DNA of 64,000 bases from Sorangium cellulosum. GTDB taxonomy: Bacteria; Myxococcota_A; Polyangia; Polyangiales; Polyangiaceae. The stretch is taken from NCBI RefSeq assembly GCF_002950945.1, contig NZ_CP012673.1:11670501-11734500 (forward strand). The letters run 5' to 3'. A model generated the notes under the pieces. That model searched no databases and was not told the DNA's origin. It saw only the letters and a program-made list of their open reading frames with translations. The number at the start of each line of letters is the position of its first letter. Position 1 is the first letter of the stretch. A program made the translations under genes and the position numbers. This document shows, one piece after another, positions 37,146 through 47,914 of the stretch.

Positions 37146-38606
37146 ATGGCCGATTCGATAGCTCGGGCGACCGGTCGCGACCCCCTCGACGCGTCGGCCT
37201 CAGCAGCGCCGGTCGGGCCGGAAGGGGAGCACGCGCCGCCGAGCGACGCGCCGCCGGGCGGGGCACGTCCGGCCGCGGCCGCCCCCGCCCCCCGCGGCGG
37301 CGCCTCGGCCCGGGCGCCGCGCTCTGCTGGTGGAGGACCGTCGCCCGGGGTCGGGCGGCAAAACCTGGAGCAGGAGCTCTCCCGCGTCGGCGCGAAGCGC
37401 TGGCTCGGCCGGCTCGGCGCCGTGGCCGCGATCGCCGCGATCATCGCGGCCATCGTCGTGTGGCGGATCCGGACGAGGCCGCCGCCGCCGCCCCGCTACG
37501 TCGTGGCCGAGCTCACGACCGGCGACGTGCTCGAGGTCGTGCAGTCGACGGGGCAGGTCAAGCCGCTCACCGAGGTGCAGGTCGGGGCGCAGGTCTCGGG
37601 GCGGATCACCAAGGTGTACGTGGACTTCAACAGCCTCGTGAAGGCCGGCGACGTGCTGGCCGAGATCGATCCGACCCTCTTCGGGGCGCAGATCGACTCG
37701 AACCAGGCGCAGCTCGAGGCGGCGAACGCGAGCGTCGTGCGCGCCGAGGCCTCCCTCGCGACCGCCAAGCAGCGGCTCGACCGCGCGAAGAAGCTGGTCG
37801 CGGAGGGGGTGGGCTCGCAGGCCGATCTGGACACGGCGCAGGGCGCCTACGACGTGGCGCTCGCCGATGTCGCGGCCTCGAAGGCGCAGGTCGCCCAGCT
37901 GCGGGCCGTCCTGCGCTCCTCCACGACGAACCTCCAGTACACGCGCATCTTCTCGCCCATCGACGGGGTCGTCATCAACCGGGCGATCGATCCCGGGCAG
38001 ACCGTGGCGGCGAGCTTCCAGGCGCCCACGCTCTTTGTCATCGCGCAGGATCTCCGCAAGATGCGCGTGCTCGCCGACATCGACGAGGCCGACGTCGGGC
38101 GGCTCCGCGAGGGCATGGAGGCGGACGTCAGCGTCGACGCGTTCCCGGGCGAGACGTTCCGCGGGAAGGTGAGCCAGGTGCGCTACAGCCCGCTGAACCA
38201 GTCCGGCGTGGTGACGTACGCGGCGGTGGTCGAGGTCGACAACCCCGACGTCAAGCTGCGGCCGGGGATGACGGCGACGGTGAGCGTCCGGTCCGCCGAG
38301 GCCCGCGGGGTGCGGCGGCTGCCCAACGCGGCGCTCCGGTTCAAGCCGGCGCCGGAGCGGGACAAGGATGGCAAGGAGATCAAGGCGCCGCCGCTCGAGG
38401 CGCTCCCGCCGAAGAAGGGCCGCGTCTACGTGCTGACCGACGCGACGCCGGGCGCCGAGAAGATCGAGCCGCGCGTCGTCGACGTCGGGATCACCGACGG
38501 CGTCTTCACCGCGCTGATGACCGATCTCGGCCCGCTCAAGGTCGTCACCGACGAGAACGACGACCCGTCGCGGAGCGGCAGGGGGCGCGGCCCCCGGCTG
38601 TTCTGA
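37146..38606 (+). CDS. MacA-type periplasmic adaptor of an ABC exporter
   Basis: 486 residues. An Ala/Pro/Arg cytosolic N-terminal region of about 95 residues is longer than usual. A membrane helix follows (LGRLGAVAAIAAIIAAIVVW), then the adaptor: lipoyl-like half motifs VQVGAQVSGRITKVYVDFNS and FSPIDGVVINRAIDPGQTV flank a coiled-coil hairpin (NQAQLEAANASVVRAEASLA). A beta-barrel and membrane-proximal domain close it. It should link the inner-membrane transporter encoded downstream to an outer-membrane channel; no TolC gene is present. The stop lies 6 bases before the ATPase gene. Confidence 0.93.
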   Translation: MADSIARATGRDPLDASASAAPVGPEGEHAPPSDAPPGGARPAAAAPAPRGGASARAPRSAGGGPSPGVGRQNLEQELSRVGAKRWLGRLGAVAAIAAIIAAIVVWRIRTRPPPPPRYVVAELTTGDVLEVVQSTGQVKPLTEVQVGAQVSGRITKVYVDFNSLVKAGDVLAEIDPTLFGAQIDSNQAQLEAANASVVRAEASLATAKQRLDRAKKLVAEGVGSQADLDTAQGAYDVALADVAASKAQVAQLRAVLRSSTTNLQYTRIFSPIDGVVINRAIDPGQTVAASFQAPTLFVIAQDLRKMRVLADIDEADVGRLREGMEADVSVDAFPGETFRGKVSQVRYSPLNQSGVVTYAAVVEVDNPDVKLRPGMTATVSVRSAEARGVRRLPNAALRFKPAPERDKDGKEIKAPPLEALPPKKGRVYVLTDATPGAEKIEPRVVDVGITDGVFTALMTDLGPLKVVTDENDDPSRSGRGRGPRLF

Positions 38607-38612
38607 GGCGCG

Positions 38613-39424
38613 ATGCGCTCGGACGACGCGATGCTCCCGCAACCCCAAGGCGTCGCCGCGGTGCTCCGGGACGAGCCGCTCATCGAGCTCTCGAGCGTCG
38701 GCAAGGACTACACGACCGAGGCCGTCGTGGTGCGGGCGCTCCGCCACGTGGACCTGACCATCCAGCACGGCGATTTCGTCGCCATCGTCGGGCAGAGCGG
38801 CTCGGGCAAGAGCACCTTGATGAACATCATCGGGTGCCTGGACCGGCCGACCCGGGGCGCCTACCGGCTGGACGGGCTCGACGTCACCCGGCGCAACAAC
38901 GACGCGCGCGCGATCGTGCGAAACCGCCTGATCGGGTTCGTCTTCCAGGGCTTCAACCTGCTGCCGCGCACCACGGCGCTCGAGAACGTCGAGCTGCCGC
39001 TCGTCTACCGGGGCGTCGGCGTGGCGGAGCGGCGCAAGCTGGCGCTCGAGGCGCTCGGCGCGGTGGGGCTGGCCGATCGCCTGCACCACACCCCGAACCA
39101 GCTCTCGGGCGGCCAGCAGCAGCGCGTCGCCATCGCGCGGGCGCTCGTCACCTCCCCGCCGCTGCTCCTCGCCGACGAGCCCACGGGCAACCTCGACACC
39201 CGCACGAGCTACGAGGTGCTCGGGCTGCTCCAGCGGCTCAACCTCGAGGGGATCACCATCGTCCTCGTCACGCACGAGCCGGACATCGCCGCCTGCGCGA
39301 GCCGGGTGATCACGATGCGCGACGGCGAGGTCCGCAGCGACGTCAGGAACGAGCGCCCCGTCGACGCGGCGGCGGCCCTGGCCGCGCTGCCGCCGCCCGA
39401 GACGTCCGATCCGGAGCAGGCGCC

Positions 39425-39428
<4 letters not shown>
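38613..39428 (+). CDS. ABC transporter ATPase, MacB/LolD type
   Basis: 271 residues. Walker [14 protein letters not shown]-loop FQGFNLLP, signature [15 protein letters not shown], Walker [13 protein letters not shown] and H-loop VTHEPD are all intact. The GNLD ending and overall form are those of the MacB/LolD/FtsE family, where the ATPase drives mechanotransmission rather than classical transport. The permease is on a separate polypeptide here, unlike E. coli MacB. Overlaps the next gene by GTGA. Partners: adaptor upstream and two permeases downstream. Confidence 0.95.
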
Positions 39429-40641
<1,213 letters not shown>

Positions 40642-40645
<4 letters not shown>

Positions 40646-41874
40646 GGGCGACGCTCACGCGCCTCTTCTCGGCGGTCGTGATCGCGCTGCGCGCCGTCCG
40701 CCGGAACAAGCTGCGCGCGGGGCTCACGATCCTGGGGATCACGATCGGCGTCGCCGCCGTGGTCACCGTCACCGCGCTGGCGAGCGGCGCGCGCGCCAAC
40801 GTCAACGCGCAGATCTCGAACCTCGGCTCGAACTCGCTCATCGTCTTCGCGCGCTCCGCCCGCGCCTCGGGCGTCCGCAGCACGACCGGCACGAGGCTCT
40901 CGGAGCTCGACGCCCAGGCGCTCGTGCGCGAGTCGACGAGCATTCGGCTCGCGGCGCCGTTCCTCAGGGCGAGCGCCCAGGTGATCTACGAGGGCCAGAA
41001 CGCGAGCCCGACGCTCGTCGGCACGCGCCTCGGCTACTTCGAGATCCGGAGCTGGAAGGTGGCGCAGGGAGAGGCGTGGAGCCCCGCCTCGGAGAACCTC
41101 TCGGAGAAGGTCCTCGTGATCGGGGCCCAGACGGCGAGGGATCTGTTCGGCTCGCTCGACCCGATCGGCCGCACGGTGCGGCTCGGGCGCCACGCCTACC
41201 GCGTCGTCGGCGTGCTGGAGGAGAAGGGAGCGTCCCCGTTCGGTCAGAGCCAGGACGACATCGTGCTGATGCCCATCACCACGATGCGCTCGCACGTCGT
41301 CGCCACGCGCCCCGGGGAGGTGCACGCGATCCTGCTCAGCGCGACGTCCGCCGAGACGTCCGAGCGCGCCAGGCTGCAGGCGGAGGCGATCCTCCGCCAG
41401 CGGCACCGCATCGGCGAGGGCGACGAGGACGACTTCGCCGTCCGGAGCCAGGCGGAGTTCCAGGCGATGCAGGACGCGATCTTCGCGGCGCTCTCGGCGC
41501 TGCTCGTCAGCATCGCGGCGGTGTCGCTCGTCGTCGGCGGCATCGGCGTCATGAACATCATGCTCGTGTCGGTCACCGAGCGGACGCGGGAGATCGGCAT
41601 CCGCATGGCGATCGGCGCGCGCGAGATCGACATCCTCTTGCAGTTCCTGCTCGAGGCGCTCGTGCTCGCCACGCTGGGCGGCCTGGTCGGCAGCGCGCTG
41701 GGGTACGGCGTCATCCTCGGCTTCGCGAGCGCCCTCGGCTGGCCCATGAAGCTCGAGCCCGTGGCCCTCGGCGTCGCGCTCGGGGTGAGCACGGCGATCG
41801 GGATCGTGTTCGGGTTCTTCCCGGCGCGGCGCGCGGCGCGCATGGATCCCGTGAACGCGCTCGGCCGCGAGTAA
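40642..41874 (+). CDS. MacB-like ABC permease, second copy
   Basis: 410 residues from GTG 40642, GTGA-coupled to the first copy. Same layout and many shared blocks: LRAVRRNKLRAGLTILGITI, DLFGSLDPIGRTVRLGRHAYRVVGVLEEKG in adjoining pieces, GGIGVMNIMLVSVTERTREI, FGFFPARRAARMDPVNALGRE. The periplasmic domains differ more than the helices, so each copy may contact a different part of the adaptor or substrate. It is the last gene of the operon; an 8-bp GC hairpin begins right at the stop. Confidence 0.93.
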
Positions 41875-41895
41875 CGGCGTCCGGCGGGACGCCGT
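41874..41895 (+). terminator. Hairpin at the end of the ABC exporter operon
   Basis: ACGGCGTC / GACGCCGT, 8-bp perfect stem with a CGGCGG loop, starting at the last base of the stop codon at 41874. Confidence 0.5.
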
Positions 41896-41965
41896 CGCTC
41901 TGCAGCTGCGCGAACGCACGGCCGTCGCGGCAGCAGCGCAAACGCGCGACCGACGCGACGGAGCC

Positions 41966-41992
41966 GGCGCGCCGCCGCGTGGGCGGCGCGCC
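41966..41992 (-). terminator. Hairpin after the S1-domain gene
   Basis: GGCGCGCCGCC / GGCGGCGCGCC, an 11-bp perfect stem with a GCGTG loop, 9 bases beyond the S1-protein stop (42001) on the minus strand. Confidence 0.65.
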
Positions 41993-42000
41993 TCGGGGGA

Positions 42001-44190
42001 TCAGCTCTTCTTCATCAGGTCGGCGAAGGTGCCGAACTTGGCCTCGCGCGCGACGCCGGCGCGGTACTGCTGGTAGGCCTGCTTCTCGGCGTCCTCCTTG
42101 AGGGCGCGGATCGACAGCTTGGCCTCTCCCCGGCGCGGATCCACCTCGATGACCTTCGCCTCGAGCTGGGTCCCGATGGGGAACTCCTTGCGGAGATCGG
42201 TGCCGCGCTGCGTGCCGGTGTGGCCGGCCGGGATGAAGCCGCGGGCCGCCCGCCCCGTGGCGCCGAGCACCCGGACGACGAGCCCCCCCTCGGTCACCTG
42301 CGTGACCGCCACCTTCACCGGCCTGCCCTGCTGGACGCGCTGGCGCGGCTCGCTCTCCTCGCCCTCGGGCGGAGCCGGGTGCAGCCCGATCCGCCGCGCC
42401 GCCGCGTCGCAGCTCGCGACCACCACGTCGACGTCCTGGCCGACCTTCACCACCTCTTCCGGGTGCTGGATCGGCTTCATCGAGAGGTCGGCCGTGTGGA
42501 TGAGCCCATCGATGCCCGGCTCGAGCTCGATGAACGCACCGAACGGCTGCAGCCGGGCGACCTTGCCCTTGTGCCGCGTGCCCACCGCGTACTTGTCCTT
42601 CACGGCGTCCCAGGGGTCGACCGTGGCGGCCTTGCGGCTCAGCCACAGCTTGCCCTTGTCGTCGACGCGCAGGACCTTCACGTCGATCTCGGCGCCGGGC
42701 TTGAACAGGTCGGCCAGCTTGGCGCCCCGGTCGTGGCTCGCCTCGCTCATGTGGACCAGCCCCTCGACGCCGCCCGCGTCGGGGAGCGCGACGAACACGC
42801 CCCACGCCACGACCTTGCGCACCACGCCCTTGTGCAGGGACCCGGGCTCGATCGACGTGAGCGCCTCGGTGCGCGCCCGGCGGCTGTCCTCCTCGAGCAT
42901 CTTGCGGCGGGACACGACGATGTCGCGCCCCTTCTTCGCGAACTGCGTCACGATGAAATCGAGCCGCTGGCCCACGAGGTAGTTGAGGTCGGCGCCGTGG
43001 CGCAGATCGACGTGCGACGCCGGCGCGAAGGCGCGGAGGCCGCCGAGGTCGACCTCGAGCCCGCCCTTGACCGCGCCGGTCACGAACCCCTCGATCGGCT
43101 CGCCGCTCTGCAGCGACGCCTCGGCGCGCGCGCGCGCCTGATCGAGCTGCACGGGCGCCCTCGAGAGGAGGAGCATGCCGCCGCGCACGCCGGTGCTCGC
43201 GACCGTCGCGATGAACTGGTCGCCATCGACCGGCGGCTCTTCGTCGAGGATCTCGCGCCGGTCGAACAGCCCCGTGGCCTTCCCGGCGATGTCGATCCAG
43301 ATGGCGTGCTCGGTGATCCTGCTGACCTTGCCGAACACTTCCTCGCCGATGCTGAAGGCCGGGCGCTCGCGCGGCGGCGGCGCGCCCTGCCCCTTGCGCC
43401 GTTTGCGCTTCTCGCCGCCGGGCTGCGGCTGCCCCGCCTCGCCGGCCGCCTGCTCCTCGTCGCCCTCGTCGTCCGCGCCGGCTTCGTCGTCCGCGCCGGC
43501 CTCGCCAGCCTCGCCGGCCTCGCCGGCCTCCGCTGCGGCGGCGGTCGTCTCGGCGGCCTCGGCCCCGGGTTGGCCGCCCTCCTCCGCGCCCTTCTTGCGG
43601 CGGCGGCGGCGGCGCTTCTTCCCGGCGCCCCCCTCCCCCGGCGCGGTCGCGCCGGCCTCGCCGGCCGCCGCGGGCTTCGCCGCCTGCGCGGGCTTCGGCC
43701 CCGGTGCGGGCCTCGCAGCCGCCGGGGGATTCCGCCTGCCCGGGGCTCCCGGCTTGCGGTTGCCGATGTCGTCTCTCGGCAGGCCCGGGACGCGGTTGCC
43801 GATGTTATCGCCCGGCTGCTCTTCCCACTCGTCGTCCTCGTCCGCGGCGCGCGCCGGCGCGGCGGCGGGTGCCGCCTCGGCCGGTGCCGCCTCGGCGGGT
43901 GCAGCTTCGGCGGCTGCTGCTTCGGCGGGTGCCGCCTCGGTCGGCGCTGCCTCGGCGGGTGCCGCCTCGGCGGGTGCCGCCTCGGTCGGCGCTGCCTCGG
44001 ACGGGGTCGAGCTCGCTTGCGACGCTGTTTCTCCGCCGACCTCGCTCGCTTCAGGCGGGGAACTGGCCCCCGCGTCATGAGCTTGTGCGGCCTGCTCGGG
44101 CGCGGCGTTCGACGCGTCGAGCGGGCCGCCCTGGTCGGCCGGAGCTGCCGGCGCGTCCGCCGGCGTGGTGGTATTTTCGTGGGTATTCAT
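42001..44190 (-). CDS. S1 RNA-binding-domain protein with long low-complexity N-terminus
   Basis: 729 residues. The C-terminal 450 carry about five S1 (OB-fold) units, e.g. VFGKVSRITEHAIWIDI, GFVTGAVKGGLEVDLGGLRA, GVVRKVVAWGVFVAL...VEGLVHMSE, GKVARLQPFGAFIELEPGIDGLIH and KVAVTQVTEGGLVVRVL. This resembles a ribosomal-S1-like protein, though the N-terminal ribosome-docking part of E. coli S1 is not evident. The first 280 residues are disordered: Ala/Glu/Pro pentapeptides (about 60-110), a twice-used DNIGNR/DDIGNR with PG ends (about 128-150), a Lys/Arg cluster (KKRRRRRRKKG) and an acidic stretch. Likely an RNA-binding factor in translation or decay. Confidence 0.9.
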   Translation of the reverse strand: MNTHENTTTPADAPAAPADQGGPLDASNAAPEQAAQAHDAGASSPPEASEVGGETASQASSTPSEAAPTEAAPAEAAPAEAAPTEAAPAEAAAAEAAPAEAAPAEAAPAAAPARAADEDDEWEEQPGDNIGNRVPGLPRDDIGNRKPGAPGRRNPPAAARPAPGPKPAQAAKPAAAGEAGATAPGEGGAGKKRRRRRRKKGAEEGGQPGAEAAETTAAAAEAGEAGEAGEAGADDEAGADDEGDEEQAAGEAGQPQPGGEKRKRRKGQGAPPPRERPAFSIGEEVFGKVSRITEHAIWIDIAGKATGLFDRREILDEEPPVDGDQFIATVASTGVRGGMLLLSRAPVQLDQARARAEASLQSGEPIEGFVTGAVKGGLEVDLGGLRAFAPASHVDLRHGADLNYLVGQRLDFIVTQFAKKGRDIVVSRRKMLEEDSRRARTEALTSIEPGSLHKGVVRKVVAWGVFVALPDAGGVEGLVHMSEASHDRGAKLADLFKPGAEIDVKVLRVDDKGKLWLSRKAATVDPWDAVKDKYAVGTRHKGKVARLQPFGAFIELEPGIDGLIHTADLSMKPIQHPEEVVKVGQDVDVVVASCDAAARRIGLHPAPPEGEESEPRQRVQQGRPVKVAVTQVTEGGLVVRVLGATGRAARGFIPAGHTGTQRGTDLRKEFPIGTQLEAKVIEVDPRRGEAKLSIRALKEDAEKQAYQQYRAGVAREAKFGTFADLMKKS
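43866..44012 (-). repeat. 15-bp tandem repeats coding (A/T)EAAP
   Basis: About ten 15-base units with small variants (GCCGAGGCGGCACCC and similar, minus strand) encode AEAAP or TEAAP pentapeptides in the S1-domain protein. All length changes keep the frame. Confidence 0.75.
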
Positions 44191-44317
44191 CCGCGCCTCG
44201 CGCGACTACGCATGCCGATGGGGGCGAAACGTGCTCGCGTTCTCTCCAGCGGCCCCCTCGGTTCGATGGGGGGAAGGGGCCGGAACCATAACTTACCCGG
44301 GACGTTTACGCGAGTGC

Positions 44318-45418
44318 CTACCGCATGATGGGCAGGTGCTTGTTCGTCCCCCCGCTCCGGTCGATGCGGATGCCGCCCCCGCTCGCGAGGTTGTGGGCGC
44401 TGATCTGGCTGGTCAGCCGCTCTGCCACCTCCACGAAGGCGCGCGCGATCGGGCTCTCGGGGGCCGCCTGGACGACCGGCGTGCCGGCGTCGCCCCACTC
44501 CCGGATGGCGGGGTCCATCGGGATCTGGCCGAGCAGCGGCGCCTCGGCGAACTCGGCGATCTTCTGCCCGCCGCCGGCGCCGAAGAGCTCGTGCCGCTTG
44601 TTGCACCCGTCGCACACGAAGTAGCTCTCGTTCTCCACGACGCCGAGCAGGGCGATCCCGACCTTCTGGGCCATCGAGACGGATTTGTACACGTCCTGGA
44701 GGGCCACCTCCTGCGGCGTCGTCACGACGATGGCGCCCGTGGTCCTCATCTTCTGGGAGATCGTCAGCGCGATGTCGCCGGTGCCCGGCGGCAGGTCCAG
44801 CACGAGGTAGTCGAGCTCGCCCCACTCCACGTCGCGCATGAACTGGATCAGGGCGTTCTGGAGCATCGGCCCGCGCCAGACGACCGCCGATCTCGGGTCC
44901 TCGAGCAGGAAACCGATCGACATGAGCTTCACCCCGAAGCGCTCGAGCGGCAGGAACTTCTGGCCGTCGGTGGACGTCGGGCGACCCATCACGCCGAGCA
45001 TCGTCGGGACGCTTGGCCCGTACATGTCCGCGTCGAGCAGGCCGACCTTCGCCCCGGCGCGGTTCAGGGCGAGGGTCAGGTTCGCGGCGACCGTGCTCTT
45101 GCCGACGCCGCCCTTGCCGCTCATCACGAGGACGATGTTCCGCACCCCGGGGCAGGGGTCGTCCTGAAGGATGGTGCGCGTCGGGATGTTGACGTCCCAC
45201 GCGATCCGGACCTCCTTCGCGCCGGCTCCCTTGAGCGCCGCCTCGATGTCGGCCGCGAGCCGTTGCTTGAAGTAGCCGGTCAGCTCGACGGTGAGCGAGA
45301 CCGCCGCCCCCTCGATCGAGAGCTCCCGGACGCGCCCGAGCTCCGTGATCGGGCGCTTCACATCGGGGCCGATGACGTTTCCGAGCGCGGCGAGCGCGGC
45401 ATCCTTCGTGATGGACAT
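44318..45418 (-). CDS. Mrp/ApbC-family P-loop ATPase, iron-sulfur carrier
   Basis: 366 residues. An N-terminal MIP18/DUF59 domain (about 5-90) is followed by the Mrp ATPase: deviant Walker A SGKGGVGKSTVAANL, LDADMYGPSVPTML, Walker B YLVLDLPPGTGD, and the FVCDGC CxxC pair that bridges a [4Fe-4S] cluster between subunits. It is thought to assemble and deliver Fe-S clusters in the cytosol. The S1-protein gene lies 127 bases downstream on the same strand, probably separately expressed. Confidence 0.95.
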   Translation of the reverse strand: MSITKDAALAALGNVIGPDVKRPITELGRVRELSIEGAAVSLTVELTGYFKQRLAADIEAALKGAGAKEVRIAWDVNIPTRTILQDDPCPGVRNIVLVMSGKGGVGKSTVAANLTLALNRAGAKVGLLDADMYGPSVPTMLGVMGRPTSTDGQKFLPLERFGVKLMSIGFLLEDPRSAVVWRGPMLQNALIQFMRDVEWGELDYLVLDLPPGTGDIALTISQKMRTTGAIVVTTPQEVALQDVYKSVSMAQKVGIALLGVVENESYFVCDGCNKRHELFGAGGGQKIAEFAEAPLLGQIPMDPAIREWGDAGTPVVQAAPESPIARAFVEVAERLTSQISAHNLASGGGIRIDRSGGTNKHLPIMR

Positions 45419-45612
45419 AGGGCGGAGCAGTTAAAACCGCTGCAGATGCCCGTCAACGGGCGAGCGCGGGGTAGGGCTCGGGGCCGGTCGTTCGTTCGCC
45501 CCGCCCGCGCCCCGCGCCTCGCCGATGAGGACGATCGGCCGCCCCGGTCCTCTCCGAGCGCGGAGCGCGCGCCCGAGCGCGCGCGGCGCCGGCAGCGCCC
45601 GCCGGGGCGCGT

Positions 45613-46881
45613 TCACCAGCAGCTCTGGACGACCGAGCCCTCGTCGCGGGGATCCCTCTTGTACATGGGGAGGCTGCAGCTGCCGTCCGCGAGGCAGGCG
45701 CCGTGCCGCCCGCTGGGCGACTCGGGGCAGTCGTCGTCGGAGGTGCACGGCTCGGTGCGCGCCGAGAAGTCCAGGCACGCGCGCTGCCCGCGGAGCGTGC
45801 TGACGCACGCCGTCAAGGTGCCGACGCCGCCGCAGTCGTTGTCGTTCCGGCACGGCTCGCAGAAGCCGCCGTCGCCCACGCAGGCGCCGAAGCGCGGGAT
45901 GCAGGCCCCTTCGGTGCACTGGTAGTCGAGCTCGCAGTCTTCATCGTTGTTGCAGGTCCGCGCGCAGCGGTCCTCGCCGCCGATGGAGACGCAGCGCTGG
46001 CCGGCGATCCGCGAGCAGTCGAGATCGCTCTCGCAGGGGGCACACTGCGCCCGCTTGATGCAGGCGGTCCGCAGGAGGCAGACGGACCCCTCGATGAACT
46101 GGTTGCCGTTCGCGTTGAACGCGGCGGGATCGACGCACTCCTCCTCGGTCTCCCCGCAGAACGAGTTGTCGCCCTTCTCCGTACCGCAGATCGCGTGGGC
46201 GTCCCGGGTGAGTGCGCACTCGTAGCCGTCCGCGCAATCCGCGTCGCTGGCGCAATGCGGCTGCGTGCAGTAGGCCTCGGCGTCGCCCTCGCCCTGCCCC
46301 CTGCACTCCAGGCCCAGCGAGGTGCACGCCGCCGCGTCGCAGGTCGGAAGGACGCAAGGCTTGCCGTTGCTGCACTTGCCGAGGGTGCAGTTGGGATCGT
46401 CCCCGCCGCACGCATCGGTGTCGCGCCGGCAGTCGGCGAGGTTGTTGTCGCACTGCGCCAGGTTGCACGCCGAGCCGTCGGGGCAGCTGCCGTACTGGCC
46501 GCACTCGTTGCCGAACGGGCAAGGTGCGCCGTAGCCCTGGGGTTTGCCGTGCGGCTGGCAAACGGAAATCGTGTCGTTTGTGTCATCTTCCTGGGCCGGC
46601 CCACAGACCTGGTCTGGGCGGCAGTCCAGGTGGTTGCTGCACTCGAGCACGCAGCGGTTGTCCACACAGGTATTCCCTGCCAGGCAGAGCGAGGGCATGC
46701 ACTTACCCTCACATTCCCCGTTGACGATCACCCCGCCGAAACATTCGTCCCGCGGTTGGTCCGAGGAGCAGGCGCTGCCCGCGATGGCTGCTCCGACCGC
46801 CAGGCAGCCGAGCACCAGGAACGCGTAGATACGACGGGAACGGGGCTGACGGGCGCTCTGCGATGCGACGACCTGCTGCAT
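45613..46881 (-). CDS. Cysteine-rich lipoprotein (54 Cys in 422 residues)
   Basis: Signal peptide and lipobox (VGAAIAGSACSS). By direct count 54 of 422 residues are Cys. The pattern C-x-x-D/H-x-D-C recurs (CSNHLDC, CASDADC, CESDLDC, CNNDEDC, CRNDNDC, CTSDDDC), as in the small disulfide modules, possibly Ca-binding, frequent in myxobacterial surface proteins. It ends QSCW. It must fold with about 25 disulfides outside the cytoplasm. The divergent neighbours across 172 bases are two thioredoxin-fold lipoproteins and an outer-membrane barrel, which fits a role in its folding or display. No function known. Confidence 0.85.
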   Translation of the reverse strand: MQQVVASQSARQPRSRRIYAFLVLGCLAVGAAIAGSACSSDQPRDECFGGVIVNGECEGKCMPSLCLAGNTCVDNRCVLECSNHLDCRPDQVCGPAQEDDTNDTISVCQPHGKPQGYGAPCPFGNECGQYGSCPDGSACNLAQCDNNLADCRRDTDACGGDDPNCTLGKCSNGKPCVLPTCDAAACTSLGLECRGQGEGDAEAYCTQPHCASDADCADGYECALTRDAHAICGTEKGDNSFCGETEEECVDPAAFNANGNQFIEGSVCLLRTACIKRAQCAPCESDLDCSRIAGQRCVSIGGEDRCARTCNNDEDCELDYQCTEGACIPRFGACVGDGGFCEPCRNDNDCGGVGTLTACVSTLRGQRACLDFSARTEPCTSDDDCPESPSGRHGACLADGSCSLPMYKRDPRDEGSVVQSCW

Positions 46882-47053
46882 AGAACCTCAGCGCGGGCGG
46901 TGCCCGCGGGTCGGGGCAGGCACGGAGGGCCTGCCCGGAAATTGCGGAGGGACCCCTCCGGGAACGAGGCGGCTGCGCCAGGTTGCCCTTGACGCGTCCC
47001 GCGCCGCCCAGAAGAATGAGCTCCTACTACACCATACTTCAGGCGGTGGCATC

Positions 47054-47758
47054 ATGCGAATCGACGCAGTTCTCGGTTGGATGGGCCTTTTCGTCGTGGC
47101 GGCCCTGGGGCTCGTGGGCTGCGGGGGTGAGGATCCCATTCCGGCTCCTGAGTTTCCCGAGGGGACGGGGCAACCCGCGGCCAATGCTGTCAGTTATCCC
47201 GAAGGACCGTATGGCATCAACCCCGGCAAGGTGATCGCGAATTATCAGTTCGTCGGGTTCGCCAACGCCGAGAAGAACAACAGCGAGATGCAGGCGATTC
47301 AGCTCGCCGATTTCTACAACCCGACCGGGGCGGATGTCTTTCCCGAGGGATCGCCTTACGGCGCCGGGGAGGCGAAGCCGAAGGTGCTGCTGATCGACGT
47401 ATCGTCCGTGTGGTGTGCCCCTTGCAAAATTGAGGCGGAGACGGTCCTGCCCCGGCTTTACGCCGAGTACCAGCCGAAAGGCGGCGAGTTCCTGGTCCAG
47501 CTCGCGGACGGAAGGAATCCGGGCGAGGCGGCCGTGGTAGACGACCTGTATCGCTGGACGACCCGGTACGAGGTGGCGTACCCGTCGGCGATCGACCCCT
47601 CGTACAAGCTCGGCGCGCTCTTCCAGGCGGACGCCTTCCCCGCGAACATGATCGTCAAGACGCAGGACATGACCATCGTCGAGGTCGTCGCCGGCGTGCC
47701 CGAGGAGGGTAGCAGTTTCTGGCGTACCTTCGAGAAGGTCATGAACGGCGAGAAGTGA
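47054..47758 (+). CDS. Thioredoxin-fold lipoprotein with WCAPC active site
   Basis: 234 residues. The lipobox is LGLVGCGG. After a Pro/Gly-rich linker, residues about 100-230 form a TlpA/thioredoxin-like domain with W120-C-A-P-C124 in VSSVWCAPCKIEAETVLPRL. The cis-Pro loop is less standard (AFPANMIVKT). It probably works as an extracytoplasmic thiol reductase or isomerase. It starts 172 bases from the divergent Cys-rich lipoprotein gene and is followed by a second TlpA-like gene. Confidence 0.88.
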   Translation: MRIDAVLGWMGLFVVAALGLVGCGGEDPIPAPEFPEGTGQPAANAVSYPEGPYGINPGKVIANYQFVGFANAEKNNSEMQAIQLADFYNPTGADVFPEGSPYGAGEAKPKVLLIDVSSVWCAPCKIEAETVLPRLYAEYQPKGGEFLVQLADGRNPGEAAVVDDLYRWTTRYEVAYPSAIDPSYKLGALFQADAFPANMIVKTQDMTIVEVVAGVPEEGSSFWRTFEKVMNGEK

Positions 47759-47914
47759 ACAAGCCTCCGCGCGGGCGCGCCGTCGATCACCGCCGGACGG
47801 CGCGCCTACGCGAGAGACCGAGCCAGGGCGCGACACGAAGCGCCCGCGACAGGGTGCCCTCATGCCGGCCGTTCTGCCCACGCCGGCCCCACCGATACCG
47901 ACCCGGAATCCCCT

